DNA from: Halalkalibacillus halophilus DSM 18494 | GTDB lineage: Bacteria > Bacillota > Bacilli > Bacillales > Alkalibacillaceae | Direction of reading: 5' to 3' | Length of the DNA: 64,000 nt | Assembly: GCF_000423105.1 (NCBI RefSeq) | Contig: NZ_KE383978.1 | Coordinates: 157,135-221,134, forward strand | Part shown: piece by piece, positions 17,143 to 26,757 of the stretch | Numbering within the stretch: the first letter of the stretch is position 1 | Layout: each line of letters opens with the position of its first letter | Notes under the pieces: generated by a model | Database searches by the model: none | Seen by the model: the letters and a program-made list of their open reading frames with translations, nothing else | Told to the model about the DNA's origin: nothing | Position numbers and translations under genes: made by a program

Positions 17143-17188
17143 TGTAGGTAATTATAATCATAAAATGGGTGGTTGGGGGGGTGGGTGT

Positions 17189-18829
17189 TTGATTTCAGTT
17201 GAGACAGAAATAGAAGAAGCTTTGGATCAAGCGAACGGAATCATTAAGAAGAATCCAAATGAAAGTTATGTGCTAGGGAAGAAAGCTTTAAAAATGGCTC
17301 GAGAGCATGGTTATGGTGAAGAAGAGGGACAAGCACTCTTAGTCTTAGCATTCGCCTGTCGTTCGATGACAGAGATGCAAGAATCATTCCAGTTTGCGCA
17401 AGAAGCAGTAACTATTTTTAAAAACATCGAACACCAAAGTGGGTTAGCCTCTGCTTATAATATAATTGGAATCGTTTATTTTTATAGTGCCATGTACGAA
17501 AAATCGTTAGAGTATTTCTTAAGAGGATTACATTTACTCGAGAAAACTGATGATGAAGCAACCATCAGTCGTGTAAAAAATAATTTAGGAGAGGTATATC
17601 GTGAAGCAGGTTACTATGAAGAGGCGCTTCAAGCGTATGAAGAAGCATTATTAATATGTGAAAGACACCAATTAATTACGAACAAAGCAGTTATATTAGA
17701 AAATATGGGAGAAGTATTTTTCACGCTGAATCATTTAGATTCAAGCTACGATTATTTTTACGAAAGCTATACCCTTTTATTAGAAAGAGAAGATCAGGTA
17801 CCATTAGCAGAAGTGGAAAACAAAATAGGGAAAGTGTATTTTGCAAATGGGGATTATGAATCCGCTCTTCATTTTTATAAAAAGGCTTTGACACGGTTAA
17901 AAGAAGTTAATAATAAATTTTACTCTATAGACATATTGGTCAATCTCGCTTTATATGAAAAACAAACAGACCAGTCGAACTATTTAGATTACATTTACCA
18001 AGCTATTGGTTATGCGGAGGATATACAGGCGAGAAAACACCTTCTCCGGTTATATCATATATTATCGAATCACTATGAGGAGCAAAATCAGTTCGATTTA
18101 GCACTTGATTATTATAAGAAGTATCACCATGTGGAACTAGAAATAGAATCAGCCATCATTGCTCAAAAACTAGAGATTAGTAAGCTTGAACTTCAGCAAG
18201 TCCAAGCAGGAAAAGATGCCGAGGAAATGACAAAGGCAAATCAGAAGTTGAAAGACGAAATAGCCGTCCATAAACAGATGTTGGATGACTTAGAAAAAAC
18301 GAATGAAAGTTTAAGTGGAGCTGTATATCAAGATGAACTGACCAGGCTTGCTAATAGAAGAGGGATACACGAACACTTAAATACGCTTTGGAAAGAGGGG
18401 CAGCAAGATTCCAAAAAAATTGCTTTCTTTATGCTCGATATCGATTTTTTTAAAAGATACAATGACTTTCACGGGCACATTGAAGGAGATCGCTGTCTGA
18501 AGCAGGTTGCGGAGTGTTTAAAGAACGTATTCAAACCTTATAAAGGTCTTACGGGTAGATTTGGTGGAGAGGAATTCGTCTGTTTAGTAGAGGACCTTTC
18601 TTTTCAAGATGCTGAAGAAATAGCTGAAAAAGCTAGAAATGAAATTGAAGAACTACCTCTTTGCTATAAGTGGGAAGGAGAATTTTATCCGGTCACCATT
18701 AGTATTGGTGGGACTTTTGGAGAAGTTAAACAATTTAATCACATGGGACAATTGTATGAGTTAGCAGATCTTGAACTGTATAGAGCGAAAGAAAGTGGAA
18801 GGAACCAGGTGCAATTGAAGGGAAAATAA
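17189..18829 (+). CDS. TPR-repeat diguanylate cyclase
   Basis: 546 aa from a TTG at 17189 preceded by a GGGGGGGTGGG stretch. Frames further upstream cross the typA terminator and the promoter and are rejected; ATG 17165 is a weaker alternative. Residues 1-370 are tetratricopeptide repeats (for example NIIGIVYFYSAMYEKSLEYF, NLGEVYREAGYYEEALQAYE). A coiled coil follows at about 375-430, then a GGDEF domain with DELTRLANRRG, DIDFFKRYNDFHGHIEGD and an intact GGEEF. It should make c-di-GMP in response to a protein or peptide partner of the TPRs. I saw no RxxD inhibitory site in the expected place. Confidence 0.88.
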   Translation: MISVETEIEEALDQANGIIKKNPNESYVLGKKALKMAREHGYGEEEGQALLVLAFACRSMTEMQESFQFAQEAVTIFKNIEHQSGLASAYNIIGIVYFYSAMYEKSLEYFLRGLHLLEKTDDEATISRVKNNLGEVYREAGYYEEALQAYEEALLICERHQLITNKAVILENMGEVFFTLNHLDSSYDYFYESYTLLLEREDQVPLAEVENKIGKVYFANGDYESALHFYKKALTRLKEVNNKFYSIDILVNLALYEKQTDQSNYLDYIYQAIGYAEDIQARKHLLRLYHILSNHYEEQNQFDLALDYYKKYHHVELEIESAIIAQKLEISKLELQQVQAGKDAEEMTKANQKLKDEIAVHKQMLDDLEKTNESLSGAVYQDELTRLANRRGIHEHLNTLWKEGQQDSKKIAFFMLDIDFFKRYNDFHGHIEGDRCLKQVAECLKNVFKPYKGLTGRFGGEEFVCLVEDLSFQDAEEIAEKARNEIEELPLCYKWEGEFYPVTISIGGTFGEVKQFNHMGQLYELADLELYRAKESGRNQVQLKGK

Positions 18830-18873
18830 AGAAAGCTTTTGGCTTAGTAAAAGTGGCCAAAAGCTTTCTTTAT
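18828..18873 (+). terminator. Terminator of the TPR-GGDEF gene
   Basis: A stem of 14 or more bp, GAAAGCTTTTGGC pairing with GCCAAAAGCTTTC, spans 18828-18873 and runs into TTTATAT. Confidence 0.85.
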
Positions 18874-18906
18874 ATGTTTAAGGAAAGTACAAAAATAGAG
18901 CAACAA

Positions 18907-18931
18907 AAAAACCGGCACAAGGCCGGTTTTT
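18907..18931. terminator. Terminator of oppA, probably bidirectional
   Basis: A 10-bp stem, AAAAACCGGC/GCCGGTTTTT, with a 5-nt loop lies 13 nt past the stop of the minus-strand binding-protein gene. Confidence 0.85.
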
Positions 18932-18943
18932 AAGATCGAATAA

Positions 18944-20740
18944 TTATTCGATTGTTGCTTCGTGTAACTGGAAGATTCCTAATGGGTCTACAGAGAAACC
19001 AGAAACTTCATCACTAACACCAGTTAGGTAAGTTTGGTGGTTCAAGTAAGCCATTGGTGCCAATTCAGTTAATAATTCTTGTGCTTCAGAGTAAATTTCT
19101 TGACGTGCTTCTGGATCAGCCTCACGACGACCAGCATCAAGTAGTTCGTCTAGCTCGTCATTCTCTAGGAATGAACGGTCACCAGTAGAACCTACAGCAC
19201 TAGAATGGAATAATGCATATAGACCGTAGTCCGCATCAGCAGTTACTGTAGACCAACCAAGGATGAACATGTCATGCTCTCCGTTAGCTGTACGGTCTAA
19301 GTAAGCACCCCACTCAAGTTCTTCAACTTCAACATCAATGTTGTACTCGCCAAGGATAGATTGAACGTATAGCGCAGTATCAACACGACGCTCGTTATCA
19401 TTTGTCCAGATTGTAGTTTCGAAACCATCAGCGTAGCCAGCTTCTTCTAGAAGTTCTTGAGCACGCTCAGGATCGTGACCTAAACCATCAACATTTTCAT
19501 CATAACCGAATACGTCTGGAGCAAGTGGCCCAATTGCAGGGATACCATTACCATCGTAAATTCCGTCAATAATTTCTTCTTGATTAATTAATAAGTTAAC
19601 AGCTTGACGTACACGCTCATCATCAAATGGCTCTGATTGAACGTTGAAACCTACGTAGTTTAAGCTTACTGAGTCTTGCATATTTACGCTTACTCCGTCA
19701 GTTCCATCTACACGGTCTACGTTATCAGGACCAACATCTTGAATGATGTGAGAGTTACCAGTTTCAAGTTCTGCAATACGAGCAGATGTTTCTGGAACAA
19801 CTTTGAATGAGATTGCATCAGCCGCAGCTGCTTCGCCCCAGTAATCATCATAACGAGAAAGTGTTAGACGTTCACCAGAAATACGCTCATCTACTTCAAA
19901 GTAACCAGTACCGGCAGCATTTTGAGCAACGTATTGCCCAATGTACTCACCAACTGCTCCAACAGCTTCATTGAATTCTTCTGCTTCTGCAGACTCTTCT
20001 TCAGCGCCTTCAGCAGCATCAGCTAATTCTTGTACTTCTTCTTCTGTGTAACCAGATTCTTCATATGCTTGTGCATAGTCTTCTTCAATAACATCCATAC
20101 TCATCATTCCACCAGCATCGTGTGCAAGGTGTGAAAGTAGAGGAGCGAATGGATATTCAGTAGTTATGTGTAGTTCATAGTCACCAACTACTTCAACATC
20201 TGTAATCATTTCGTAAAGGAATGCACGCTCAGAAGCAACAACTGGATCTAAAATACGATCTAAGTTAGCTTTTGCAACTTCAGCTGTGAATTCTGAACCA
20301 TCATGGAAAGTTACGCCTTCACGAAGTGTGAATGACCAAGTAGTTTCATCTACTTCTTCCCAATCTGTTGCTAAACCTTCAACGATTTCTAAGTCTTCGT
20401 TCTGACCAACTAATGTATCGTAAATATTAGAACGAGCATTAGATGATGGAACATCGTTAGAACCGTGTGGGTCTAGTGACACTACATCAGATGGTACTGC
20501 AATTACAAGATGGTTACCTTCTGTATCGAAGTCTGCATCTCCTTCAGCTTCACCTTCTGCGTCATCTTCTTCTGTACCTTCTTCATCATCAGTGTCTGAA
20601 TCAGTATCAGTTTCTGTTGTATCTTCGCCGTCGTCGTCTCCGCCTTCCGGATCAACGTCGTCGTCGCTGGCACACGCTGCTAATACTAAAACGAATGAAA
20701 GCATTAGAGCGAAAAGCCATAACAATTTGTTTGACTTCAT
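18944..20740 (-). CDS. oppA: Oligopeptide ABC transporter substrate-binding lipoprotein
   Basis: 598 aa, SBP family 5. A signal peptide ends in the lipobox LAAC (C23). About 55 residues of nearly pure D, E, G and T form an acidic linker before the folded part. Family landmarks include VSLDPHGSNDVPS, DWEEVDETTWSFTLREGVTFHDG, GTGYFEV and DDERVRQAVNLLINQEEI. Between about 230 and 270 there is a Glu/Ala-rich insertion (TEEEVQELADAAEGAEEES) that I would not expect in this family. It captures peptides outside the cell for the transporter encoded divergently at 21.1-25.0 kb. The exact ligand (dipeptide, oligopeptide, glutathione or nickel) is not determined. Confidence 0.88.
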   Translation of the reverse strand: MKSNKLLWLFALMLSFVLVLAACASDDDVDPEGGDDDGEDTTETDTDSDTDDEEGTEEDDAEGEAEGDADFDTEGNHLVIAVPSDVVSLDPHGSNDVPSSNARSNIYDTLVGQNEDLEIVEGLATDWEEVDETTWSFTLREGVTFHDGSEFTAEVAKANLDRILDPVVASERAFLYEMITDVEVVGDYELHITTEYPFAPLLSHLAHDAGGMMSMDVIEEDYAQAYEESGYTEEEVQELADAAEGAEEESAEAEEFNEAVGAVGEYIGQYVAQNAAGTGYFEVDERISGERLTLSRYDDYWGEAAAADAISFKVVPETSARIAELETGNSHIIQDVGPDNVDRVDGTDGVSVNMQDSVSLNYVGFNVQSEPFDDERVRQAVNLLINQEEIIDGIYDGNGIPAIGPLAPDVFGYDENVDGLGHDPERAQELLEEAGYADGFETTIWTNDNERRVDTALYVQSILGEYNIDVEVEELEWGAYLDRTANGEHDMFILGWSTVTADADYGLYALFHSSAVGSTGDRSFLENDELDELLDAGRREADPEARQEIYSEAQELLTELAPMAYLNHQTYLTGVSDEVSGFSVDPLGIFQLHEATIE

Positions 20741-21142
20741 GTTGTGTTACCCCCTTAAAATAGTTAAAAGTTATTGAACCCTATCTTGTTTATTCGCAAG
20801 AAAGGAACTCAATATTAAATATATATTACATTTCGTTTTTTATCAAGTTAAAATTTTCTCAATAATCTTTACAAAAGGTATGTAAATATTTCCTATTAAT
20901 AGTCATCTATAAAGTAGTATTATAGAATAGATAACAATACGGTTAAATAATCAAATTTTAATAACTTTTCTGAATAATATGTATACAGTAAATTTTGTTG
21001 TATTATTGAAATATACCGTTTATTATAATCCCAATAAGCACATCAACAATTGTTGAAAAATTTGCACGATAAATAGTGCGAAAAATTTAACTACATATCA
21101 TATTATTATGTAGGATTCTTTTTAAATAAGGAGGTAATTAAT
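20741..21142. other. Divergent control region of the peptide transporter
   Basis: AT-rich and without a gene. It holds the oppA promoter (20818-20846, minus strand). On the plus side, an AT-rich hairpin CTACATA/TATGTAG (21091-21097 with 21107-21113) lies 15 nt before the GGAGG of the permease gene, and a GCAC-N8-GTGC dyad lies near 21065. No clear plus-strand promoter could be fixed. I cannot name the regulator. Confidence 0.5.
20818..20846 (-). promoter_or_regulatory. Promoter of oppA
   Basis: On the minus strand, TTGATA (20841-20846), a 17-nt spacer and TATATT (20818-20823) leave a leader of roughly 70 nt. Confidence 0.55.
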
Positions 21143-22042
21143 GTGAATCAAACTGCAGGAGAAGCATCAGAGACATTAAAAGAGAAACAGGAAAATCCGA
21201 AGATTAAAAGTTTGAAAGATTTCTATAAACGTTTAAAGAAAAACATTCCAGCTTTAATAGGATTTTACACGATTGTCTTTCTAGTAATCGTTTCGATCTT
21301 TGGACCGATGCTCACAGTACATCCATACGATACTGTGAACTTATCTGATAGATTAGTTGGGCCATCTGCCGAATATTGGTTTGGTACAGACCATATGGGG
21401 CGTGATATTTTCACGCGAATCATTCATGGTATGTCATTAACACTTATGGTAGGTTTCTTCTCGGTCATACTTGGAGGAGTGGTAGGTGTTCCACTTGGAA
21501 TCGTATCTGGTTATTATGGTGGAAGACTTGATAACTTAATTATGCGATTTATGGATGTTTTATTAGCTTTCCCTGGGATTCTGTTAGCGCTTGCAATTGT
21601 AAGTGTACTAGGAGGTAGCCTACAAAATGTGATTATTGCCGTAGCTATCTATGCTATTCCAGGATTTGCTCGTATTGCACGTGGTTCTACTTTAGCGACG
21701 AAAAAATTGGAGTATGTAGATGCTATTAAAGCATTAGGCGCGACGGATAACCGAGTTATTTTCAAACATATCATGCCAAATGTGCTATCACCTCTAATTG
21801 TTAACGCGACGCTTTATATCGCAACAGCAATTTTAACAGCTGCTGGACTTTCCTTCCTTGGAATGGGGGCACAGCCACCTACTCCAGAGTGGGGCGCGAT
21901 GCTTAATGATGGACGTGATTATATGTATCAAGCTGGTCACATCGCATTCTTCCCAGGTGTAGCTATTGTTGTTGTTGTATTAGCGTTTAATATATTCGGT
22001 GATGGATTGCGTGATGCACTCGATCCGAAAATGAAAAAATAG
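21143..22042 (+). CDS. oppC: Peptide ABC transporter permease (OppC/DppC type)
   Basis: 299 aa, starting at GTG 21143 after AAGGAGG; the overlapping ATG at 21141 is followed at once by TGA. A soluble N-terminal stretch leads to a helix, the OppC_N segment (LVGPSAEYWFGTDHMGRDIFTRIIHG), and five more membrane helices. The ATPase-docking EAA loop is near DAIKALGATDNRVIFKHIMPN. First gene of the operon C-B-D-F, divergent from its binding protein. Having the C-type permease before the B-type is less common than B-C. Confidence 0.9.
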   Translation: MNQTAGEASETLKEKQENPKIKSLKDFYKRLKKNIPALIGFYTIVFLVIVSIFGPMLTVHPYDTVNLSDRLVGPSAEYWFGTDHMGRDIFTRIIHGMSLTLMVGFFSVILGGVVGVPLGIVSGYYGGRLDNLIMRFMDVLLAFPGILLALAIVSVLGGSLQNVIIAVAIYAIPGFARIARGSTLATKKLEYVDAIKALGATDNRVIFKHIMPNVLSPLIVNATLYIATAILTAAGLSFLGMGAQPPTPEWGAMLNDGRDYMYQAGHIAFFPGVAIVVVVLAFNIFGDGLRDALDPKMKK

Positions 22043-22060
22043 AAAGTAGGTGCAATCGTC

Positions 22061-22981
22061 ATGACAACGTTTATCATTCGTCGTTTACTCCAGTTGATAC
22101 CGGTGCTAATAGGTGTAACAATTTTGGTGTTTTCTTTGATGCACCTTACTCCTGGTAACCCAGCTATGATTTTAGCAGGAGAGAACGCTCCTGACGCCAC
22201 GGTTCAAGCAATTGAACAACGTCTGGGATTAAATGACCCTTTACCCATACAATATTTTAATTTTTTAGCTGATGCTATAAGATTAGACTTTGGTGTCTCC
22301 ATGAGAGACAACTTACCCGTTGCAGACCATGTAATGCCTCGTTTCTGGGTAACTTTAGAGTTAGCGATTTATAGTACAATTTTCAGTATTTTCTTAGGGT
22401 TGATTGCAGGAATTGTTTCTGCAGTACGACAGTATACTATTTCAGATATTTCTATTATGATTGTTGCTTTATTCGGCCTATCCATGCCGAACTTCTGGTT
22501 AGGTTTAATGTTAATTCAGTACTTCTCTATAAATCTAGGTTGGTTCGATCCAACTGGTTGGGGAAGCCCGAATCAATTGGTTTTACCGATTATTACACTT
22601 GGCACAGCCGGGGCTGCAATCATAGCCCGTATGACCCGTTCCAGTATGCTTGATGTAATTCAACAAGATTATATTCGAACGGCTCGGGCAAAAGGTGTAA
22701 GGGAACGTTACGTTGTTTATAAACACGCCCTTAAAAATGCCTTAATTCCTGTAGTAACAGTTATCGGTTTGCAGTTCGGTGCACTTCTTGCAGGTACAGT
22801 TCTTACTGAAACGGTATTCGCAATTAACGGAATGGGACGTTTGCTAATTGATTCAATTCAGGCCCGTGACTTCCCAGTTGTGCAAGCCTGTGTACTAATT
22901 ATTGCTGTAATCTTCGTACTTGTGAACTTAATTGTTGATATTTCGTATCGACTACTAAATAAACGTATTGATTTAGACTAA
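22061..22981 (+). CDS. oppB: Peptide ABC transporter permease (OppB/DppB type)
   Basis: 306 aa with six membrane helices. The N-terminus MTTFIIRRLLQLIPVLIGVTILVFSLMHLTPG is the standard OppB opening. The EAA loop is ARAKGVRERYVVYKHALKNALIPV. It pairs with the OppC-type subunit encoded 18 nt upstream to form the channel. An ATPase gene follows after 24 nt. Confidence 0.92.
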   Translation: MTTFIIRRLLQLIPVLIGVTILVFSLMHLTPGNPAMILAGENAPDATVQAIEQRLGLNDPLPIQYFNFLADAIRLDFGVSMRDNLPVADHVMPRFWVTLELAIYSTIFSIFLGLIAGIVSAVRQYTISDISIMIVALFGLSMPNFWLGLMLIQYFSINLGWFDPTGWGSPNQLVLPIITLGTAGAAIIARMTRSSMLDVIQQDYIRTARAKGVRERYVVYKHALKNALIPVVTVIGLQFGALLAGTVLTETVFAINGMGRLLIDSIQARDFPVVQACVLIIAVIFVLVNLIVDISYRLLNKRIDLD

Positions 22982-23005
22982 GCATAGAAAGCGAGGTGGC
23001 GTTCG

Positions 23006-24040
23006 ATGAAACAAGAAGAGAATATTTTAGAGGTGAAAGATTTACGTACTTCCTTCTTTATAGAGGGAGAAGAAGTCAAAGCTGTTGATGGGGTAACTTT
23101 CGATGTACCTAAAGGGCAAACATTGGGAATCGTTGGGGAATCTGGTTCAGGTAAAAGTATTTCTGCCTTATCGATTCTTCAATTGATTGGTCACCCTGGT
23201 AAAATCGTTGGCGGTGAAATTAATTTTAAAGGAGAAAACTTGCTAGATTTCTCTGAAAAACAAATCCGTCAGATTCGTGGTAATAAGATCTCGATGATTT
23301 TCCAAGAACCAATGACTTCCTTAAACCCTACGTATACTGTAGGGCAACAAATTCGTGAAGCTTTGAAAATTCACCAAGGGCTAGGAAAACAAAAAGGAAC
23401 AGATAAAGCAATCGAATTGTTGGAGCTAGTAGGAATTCCTTCTCCACAAAAACGTGTGACGCAATATCCATTTGAATTATCCGGTGGTATGCGTCAACGT
23501 GTCATGATTGCGATGGCATTAGCATGTAATCCAGAGCTTCTAATTGCAGATGAGCCAACAACGGCGTTAGACGTAACTATTCAAGCTCAGATTTTAGAAT
23601 TAATTAAAGAATTACAACAAGAAATCGGTATGTCCGTTATTATGATTACGCACGACTTAGGTGTTGTAGCAGAGACATGTGATTATGTAGCTGTAATGTA
23701 TTGTGGAAAAGTGGTTGAGTATGCAGACGTTCGCACGCTGTTCAAAAACCCACGTCATCCATATACCGTAGGGTTACTAAATTCACTACCACGTAGTGAT
23801 GTGGACCAAGAGGAATTAATTCCAATTAAAGGAACGGTTCCTCCACCACATGATATGCCAGAAGGTTGTCGCTTTGCACCACGTTGTCCATTTGCGACAG
23901 ATCTATGCCACAATCATCTACCTGAACTGAAAGATGTTGGAGATGGTGAACAAATTCGCTGTTGGATTTACACTGATGAGTGGGACGGCGATCCGGAGGT
24001 GAAAGTGTATGAGCCAGAAAGAACTTCTGAAAATAAATAA
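23006..24040 (+). CDS. oppD: Peptide ABC transporter ATPase (OppD type)
   Basis: 344 aa. Walker A GESGSGKS, signature LSGGMRQR, Walker B LLIADEPTTALD and the switch histidine in MITHDLGVV are intact. The C-terminal extension contains CRFAPRCPFATDLCHNHLPEL; its cysteines are typical of OppD/DppD proteins and in some relatives bind an Fe-S cluster. It forms a heterodimer with OppF. Its last 32 nt overlap the start of that gene, so the two are probably translationally coupled. Confidence 0.94.
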   Translation: MKQEENILEVKDLRTSFFIEGEEVKAVDGVTFDVPKGQTLGIVGESGSGKSISALSILQLIGHPGKIVGGEINFKGENLLDFSEKQIRQIRGNKISMIFQEPMTSLNPTYTVGQQIREALKIHQGLGKQKGTDKAIELLELVGIPSPQKRVTQYPFELSGGMRQRVMIAMALACNPELLIADEPTTALDVTIQAQILELIKELQQEIGMSVIMITHDLGVVAETCDYVAVMYCGKVVEYADVRTLFKNPRHPYTVGLLNSLPRSDVDQEELIPIKGTVPPPHDMPEGCRFAPRCPFATDLCHNHLPELKDVGDGEQIRCWIYTDEWDGDPEVKVYEPERTSENK

Positions 24041-25046
24041 TTTAAAACAATACTTCCCAATTAAAGGTGGAGTTTTTGGACGCACAGTAAATAACGTAAA
24101 GGCAGTAGATGATGTCACTTTCACAATATATGAAGGAGAGACAGTCAGTGTCGTAGGGGAGTCCGGGTGTGGTAAATCCACAACAGGCCGTGCCATCCTT
24201 CGTCTTGATGAACCGACTGCTGGAGAAGTAGAATTTGATGGAACGAATGTATTAGGTTTAAATAAAAAAGACATGCGTAAAATGCGTAAGGATATGCAAA
24301 TTATATTCCAGGATCCATATGCTTCGTTAAACCCACGACAAACGGTAAGACAAACATTAGTGGAAGCAATGGACATCCAAAATGTAGTTCCTAAAAAAGA
24401 CCGCGCAAACCGTGTTTCTGAATTGATGGAAACGGTTGGGCTACAGCCTCACCAAGCTGACCGTTTTCCTCACGAGTTCTCAGGTGGACAGCGTCAGCGT
24501 ATTGGTATCGCACGTGCACTATCGGTTGATCCGAAGTTGATCATTTGTGATGAAGCTGTTTCTGCACTTGACGTTTCCATTCAAGCGCAAGTATTGAACC
24601 TATTGAAAAAGTTCCAGGATGAAATGAATCTTACGTATCTATTTATTGCTCACGACTTAGGTGTGGTTCGTCATATCTCTGATCGAATCATTGTAATGTA
24701 TTTAGGAAAGATTGTAGAAATAGGAGATAAAAAATCTATCTTCAACAATCCACAACACCCTTATACAAAAGCATTGTTATCAGCGATCCCTGTTCCGGAC
24801 CCAGATAAGAAAACGGAGCGTATCTTCTTACAAGGTGATGTACCTTCACCAATAGACCCACCTAGTGGCTGTCGTTTCCACACACGTTGTCCATTTGCAA
24901 CAGAAAAATGTGTAGAAGAAACGCCAGAACTCCGTGATGAAGATTATATGGATGGTGGACACCAAGCTGCGTGTCACTATATTAGAGAAATCGAGTCTGG
25001 AGAACATAAACCAACTCGCGATACATCTAAAGTAAGACAAGTGTAA
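24009..25046 (+). CDS. oppF: Peptide ABC transporter ATPase (OppF type)
   Basis: 345 aa. Walker A GESGCGKS, signature FSGGQRQR, Walker B LIICDEAVSALD. The Q-loop lies in IIFQDPYASLNPR. The C-terminal oligopeptide-transport extension CRFHTRCPFATEKC is present. The ATG at 24009 sits inside the end of oppD. Last gene of the operon, followed directly by a terminator. Confidence 0.94.
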   Translation: MSQKELLKINNLKQYFPIKGGVFGRTVNNVKAVDDVTFTIYEGETVSVVGESGCGKSTTGRAILRLDEPTAGEVEFDGTNVLGLNKKDMRKMRKDMQIIFQDPYASLNPRQTVRQTLVEAMDIQNVVPKKDRANRVSELMETVGLQPHQADRFPHEFSGGQRQRIGIARALSVDPKLIICDEAVSALDVSIQAQVLNLLKKFQDEMNLTYLFIAHDLGVVRHISDRIIVMYLGKIVEIGDKKSIFNNPQHPYTKALLSAIPVPDPDKKTERIFLQGDVPSPIDPPSGCRFHTRCPFATEKCVEETPELRDEDYMDGGHQAACHYIREIESGEHKPTRDTSKVRQV

Positions 25047-25052
25047 CTATAT

Positions 25053-25083
25053 AAACAGGGGGAGCAATCTCCCTGTTTTTGTT
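25053..25083 (+). terminator. Terminator of the opp operon
   Basis: Stem AAACAGGG with an inner GGA/TCT extension (25053-25063 with 25068-25078), then TTTTTG. Confidence 0.85.
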
Positions 25084-25240
25084 TTGGAATAAAGTTGAGG
25101 ATATCTTAAGGATAATGAGGAATTATAGGTTGTAGAGGAGAGAGGATCGTTTATAGTGCTCACGCAGCAAGTTTCCTTTTTTATATAATTGCGTGCGATT
25201 AGCGGGTGAACTGATTTATGAAGTACTTGAAATTAAAATA

Positions 25241-25402
25241 TATCCAGAAAAGTAGAGGTATATCCATAAATCTAAGCTCATATCCATAACATTTTTTATT
25301 TATCCAGAAATGTCTTGGATATATCCACGAAAGTCGAAGATATATCCAGAAGTTATAGCTTATATCCACAAAAGTCTACGGATATCCATAAATCTCATGT
25401 GT
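25241..25402. repeat. Array of eight 20-bp units, head TATCCANAAA
   Basis: TATCC heads start at 25241, 25261, 25281, 25301, 25322, 25343, 25363 and 25383 (steps 20, 20, 20, 21, 21, 20, 20). The head is TATCCAGAAAAGT or close; the tail varies. It fills the gap between the opp terminator and kbl. The same word occurs as a four-unit array on the other strand at 39.0 kb and as one copy at 6642. Confidence 0.85.
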
Positions 25403-25533
25403 GAGCAATATTCCACTAGACTGCAAAGCAACCTGTCTCACTAAAAATCCCTTATGAAACATTCACAGCATCAATGTAAAACATGTTATGATAAAAAATG
25501 GAGAAATGATCAATAACCTTAGGAGGTCATACA

Positions 25534-26724
25534 ATGCCAAGTAAAACATTAGAAAACTTTTTAAACGAGAATTTGCAAGAATTAAAAGACCAAGGATTAT
25601 ATAATGAAATCGATCCGGTGCAAGGCGCGAATGGACCGGTCATCACACTTAACGATCAAAAATTAATCAATTTATCCTCAAACAACTATTTAGGACTAGC
25701 TACAAACGACCGCTTAAGAGAAGTGGCGAAAAAAGCTATTGATACACATGGTGTCGGAGCAGGTGCTGTTCGTACCATTAACGGAACATTAGATGTCCAC
25801 GTGGAATTAGAAGAGAAGATTGCTGAATTTAAAGGCACAGAATTCGCAATTGCATTCCAGTCAGGATTCAATTGTAATATGGCTGCTATTTCTGCAATTA
25901 TGGATAAGAATGACGCGATCTTATCGGATGCTTTAAACCACGCTTCCATCATTGATGGGTGTCGTTTATCCAAAGCGAAAATCATTCCATTTGAACACTC
26001 TAATATGGAAGATTTACGTAAAAAGGCTAAAGAAGCAACGGAATCTGGTCAGTATAATAAAGTAATGGTTATTACGGATGGCGTATTCTCTATGGATGGG
26101 GATGTTGCAAAGCTTCCTGAAATCGTAGAGGTTGCTAAAGAATTCGATCTTATTTCTTATGTGGATGATGCGCACGGTTCAGGTGTCCTTGGAAAAGGTG
26201 CAGGTACTGTGAAACATTTTGGACTTCAAAATGATGTGGATATCCAAATGGGTACGTTATCTAAAGCAATTGGTGTCGTCGGTGGATATGTAGCAGGTAA
26301 GGAAAACTTAATCGACTGGCTAAAAGTTCGCTCTCGTCCATTCCTATTCTCAACTTCTCTATCCCCTGCAGATGTAACTGCTTGTACAGAAGCAATTAGC
26401 ATGTTGATGGAGTCTACAGAACTTCATGATAAGCTTTGGGAAAATGGAGACTACTTGAAAAAAGGCCTAAAAGAATTAGGTTTTGATATCGGAGAAAGTG
26501 AAACACCAATTACGCCATGTATTATTGGAGAAGAAAAAACAACGCAACAATTTAGTAAGCGACTGCATGAAGAAGGTGTGTACGCAAAGTCGATCGTTTT
26601 CCCAACGGTACCTCGTGGGACTGGACGTGTGCGTAATATGCCTACAGCCGCTCACACGAAAGAAATGCTAGATGACGCAATTAAGATTTATGAAAAAGTA
26701 GGTAAGGAAATGGGAATTATATAG
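25534..26724 (+). CDS. kbl: Glycine C-acetyltransferase (2-amino-3-ketobutyrate CoA ligase)
   Basis: 396-aa alpha-oxoamine synthase. It converts 2-amino-3-oxobutyrate plus CoA to glycine and acetyl-CoA. Visible are NLSSNNYLGLA, the glycine-rich GAGAVRTINGT, DDAHGSGVLGKGAG and the PLP lysine in MGTLSKAIGVVGG. AGGAGG lies 7 nt before the start. It is followed after 33 nt by a threonine dehydrogenase, so the pair makes a complete threonine-to-glycine pathway. Related enzymes (BioF, HemA) are less likely given that neighbour. Confidence 0.93.
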   Translation: MPSKTLENFLNENLQELKDQGLYNEIDPVQGANGPVITLNDQKLINLSSNNYLGLATNDRLREVAKKAIDTHGVGAGAVRTINGTLDVHVELEEKIAEFKGTEFAIAFQSGFNCNMAAISAIMDKNDAILSDALNHASIIDGCRLSKAKIIPFEHSNMEDLRKKAKEATESGQYNKVMVITDGVFSMDGDVAKLPEIVEVAKEFDLISYVDDAHGSGVLGKGAGTVKHFGLQNDVDIQMGTLSKAIGVVGGYVAGKENLIDWLKVRSRPFLFSTSLSPADVTACTEAISMLMESTELHDKLWENGDYLKKGLKELGFDIGESETPITPCIIGEEKTTQQFSKRLHEEGVYAKSIVFPTVPRGTGRVRNMPTAAHTKEMLDDAIKIYEKVGKEMGII

Positions 26725-26757
26725 AGAGATTGAAAAGGGATTGGGGGAAACGAGTCA

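Noticed and set aside
17024..17188. Upstream extension of the TPR-GGDEF protein
   Set aside because: It would cross the typA terminator and start before the probable promoter; the sequence is low-complexity and lacks TPR character.
25241..25402. Array of short repeats as a CRISPR
   Set aside because: Conserved heads are about 10 nt and the gaps about 10 nt, far below CRISPR repeat and spacer sizes, and no cas genes are present.
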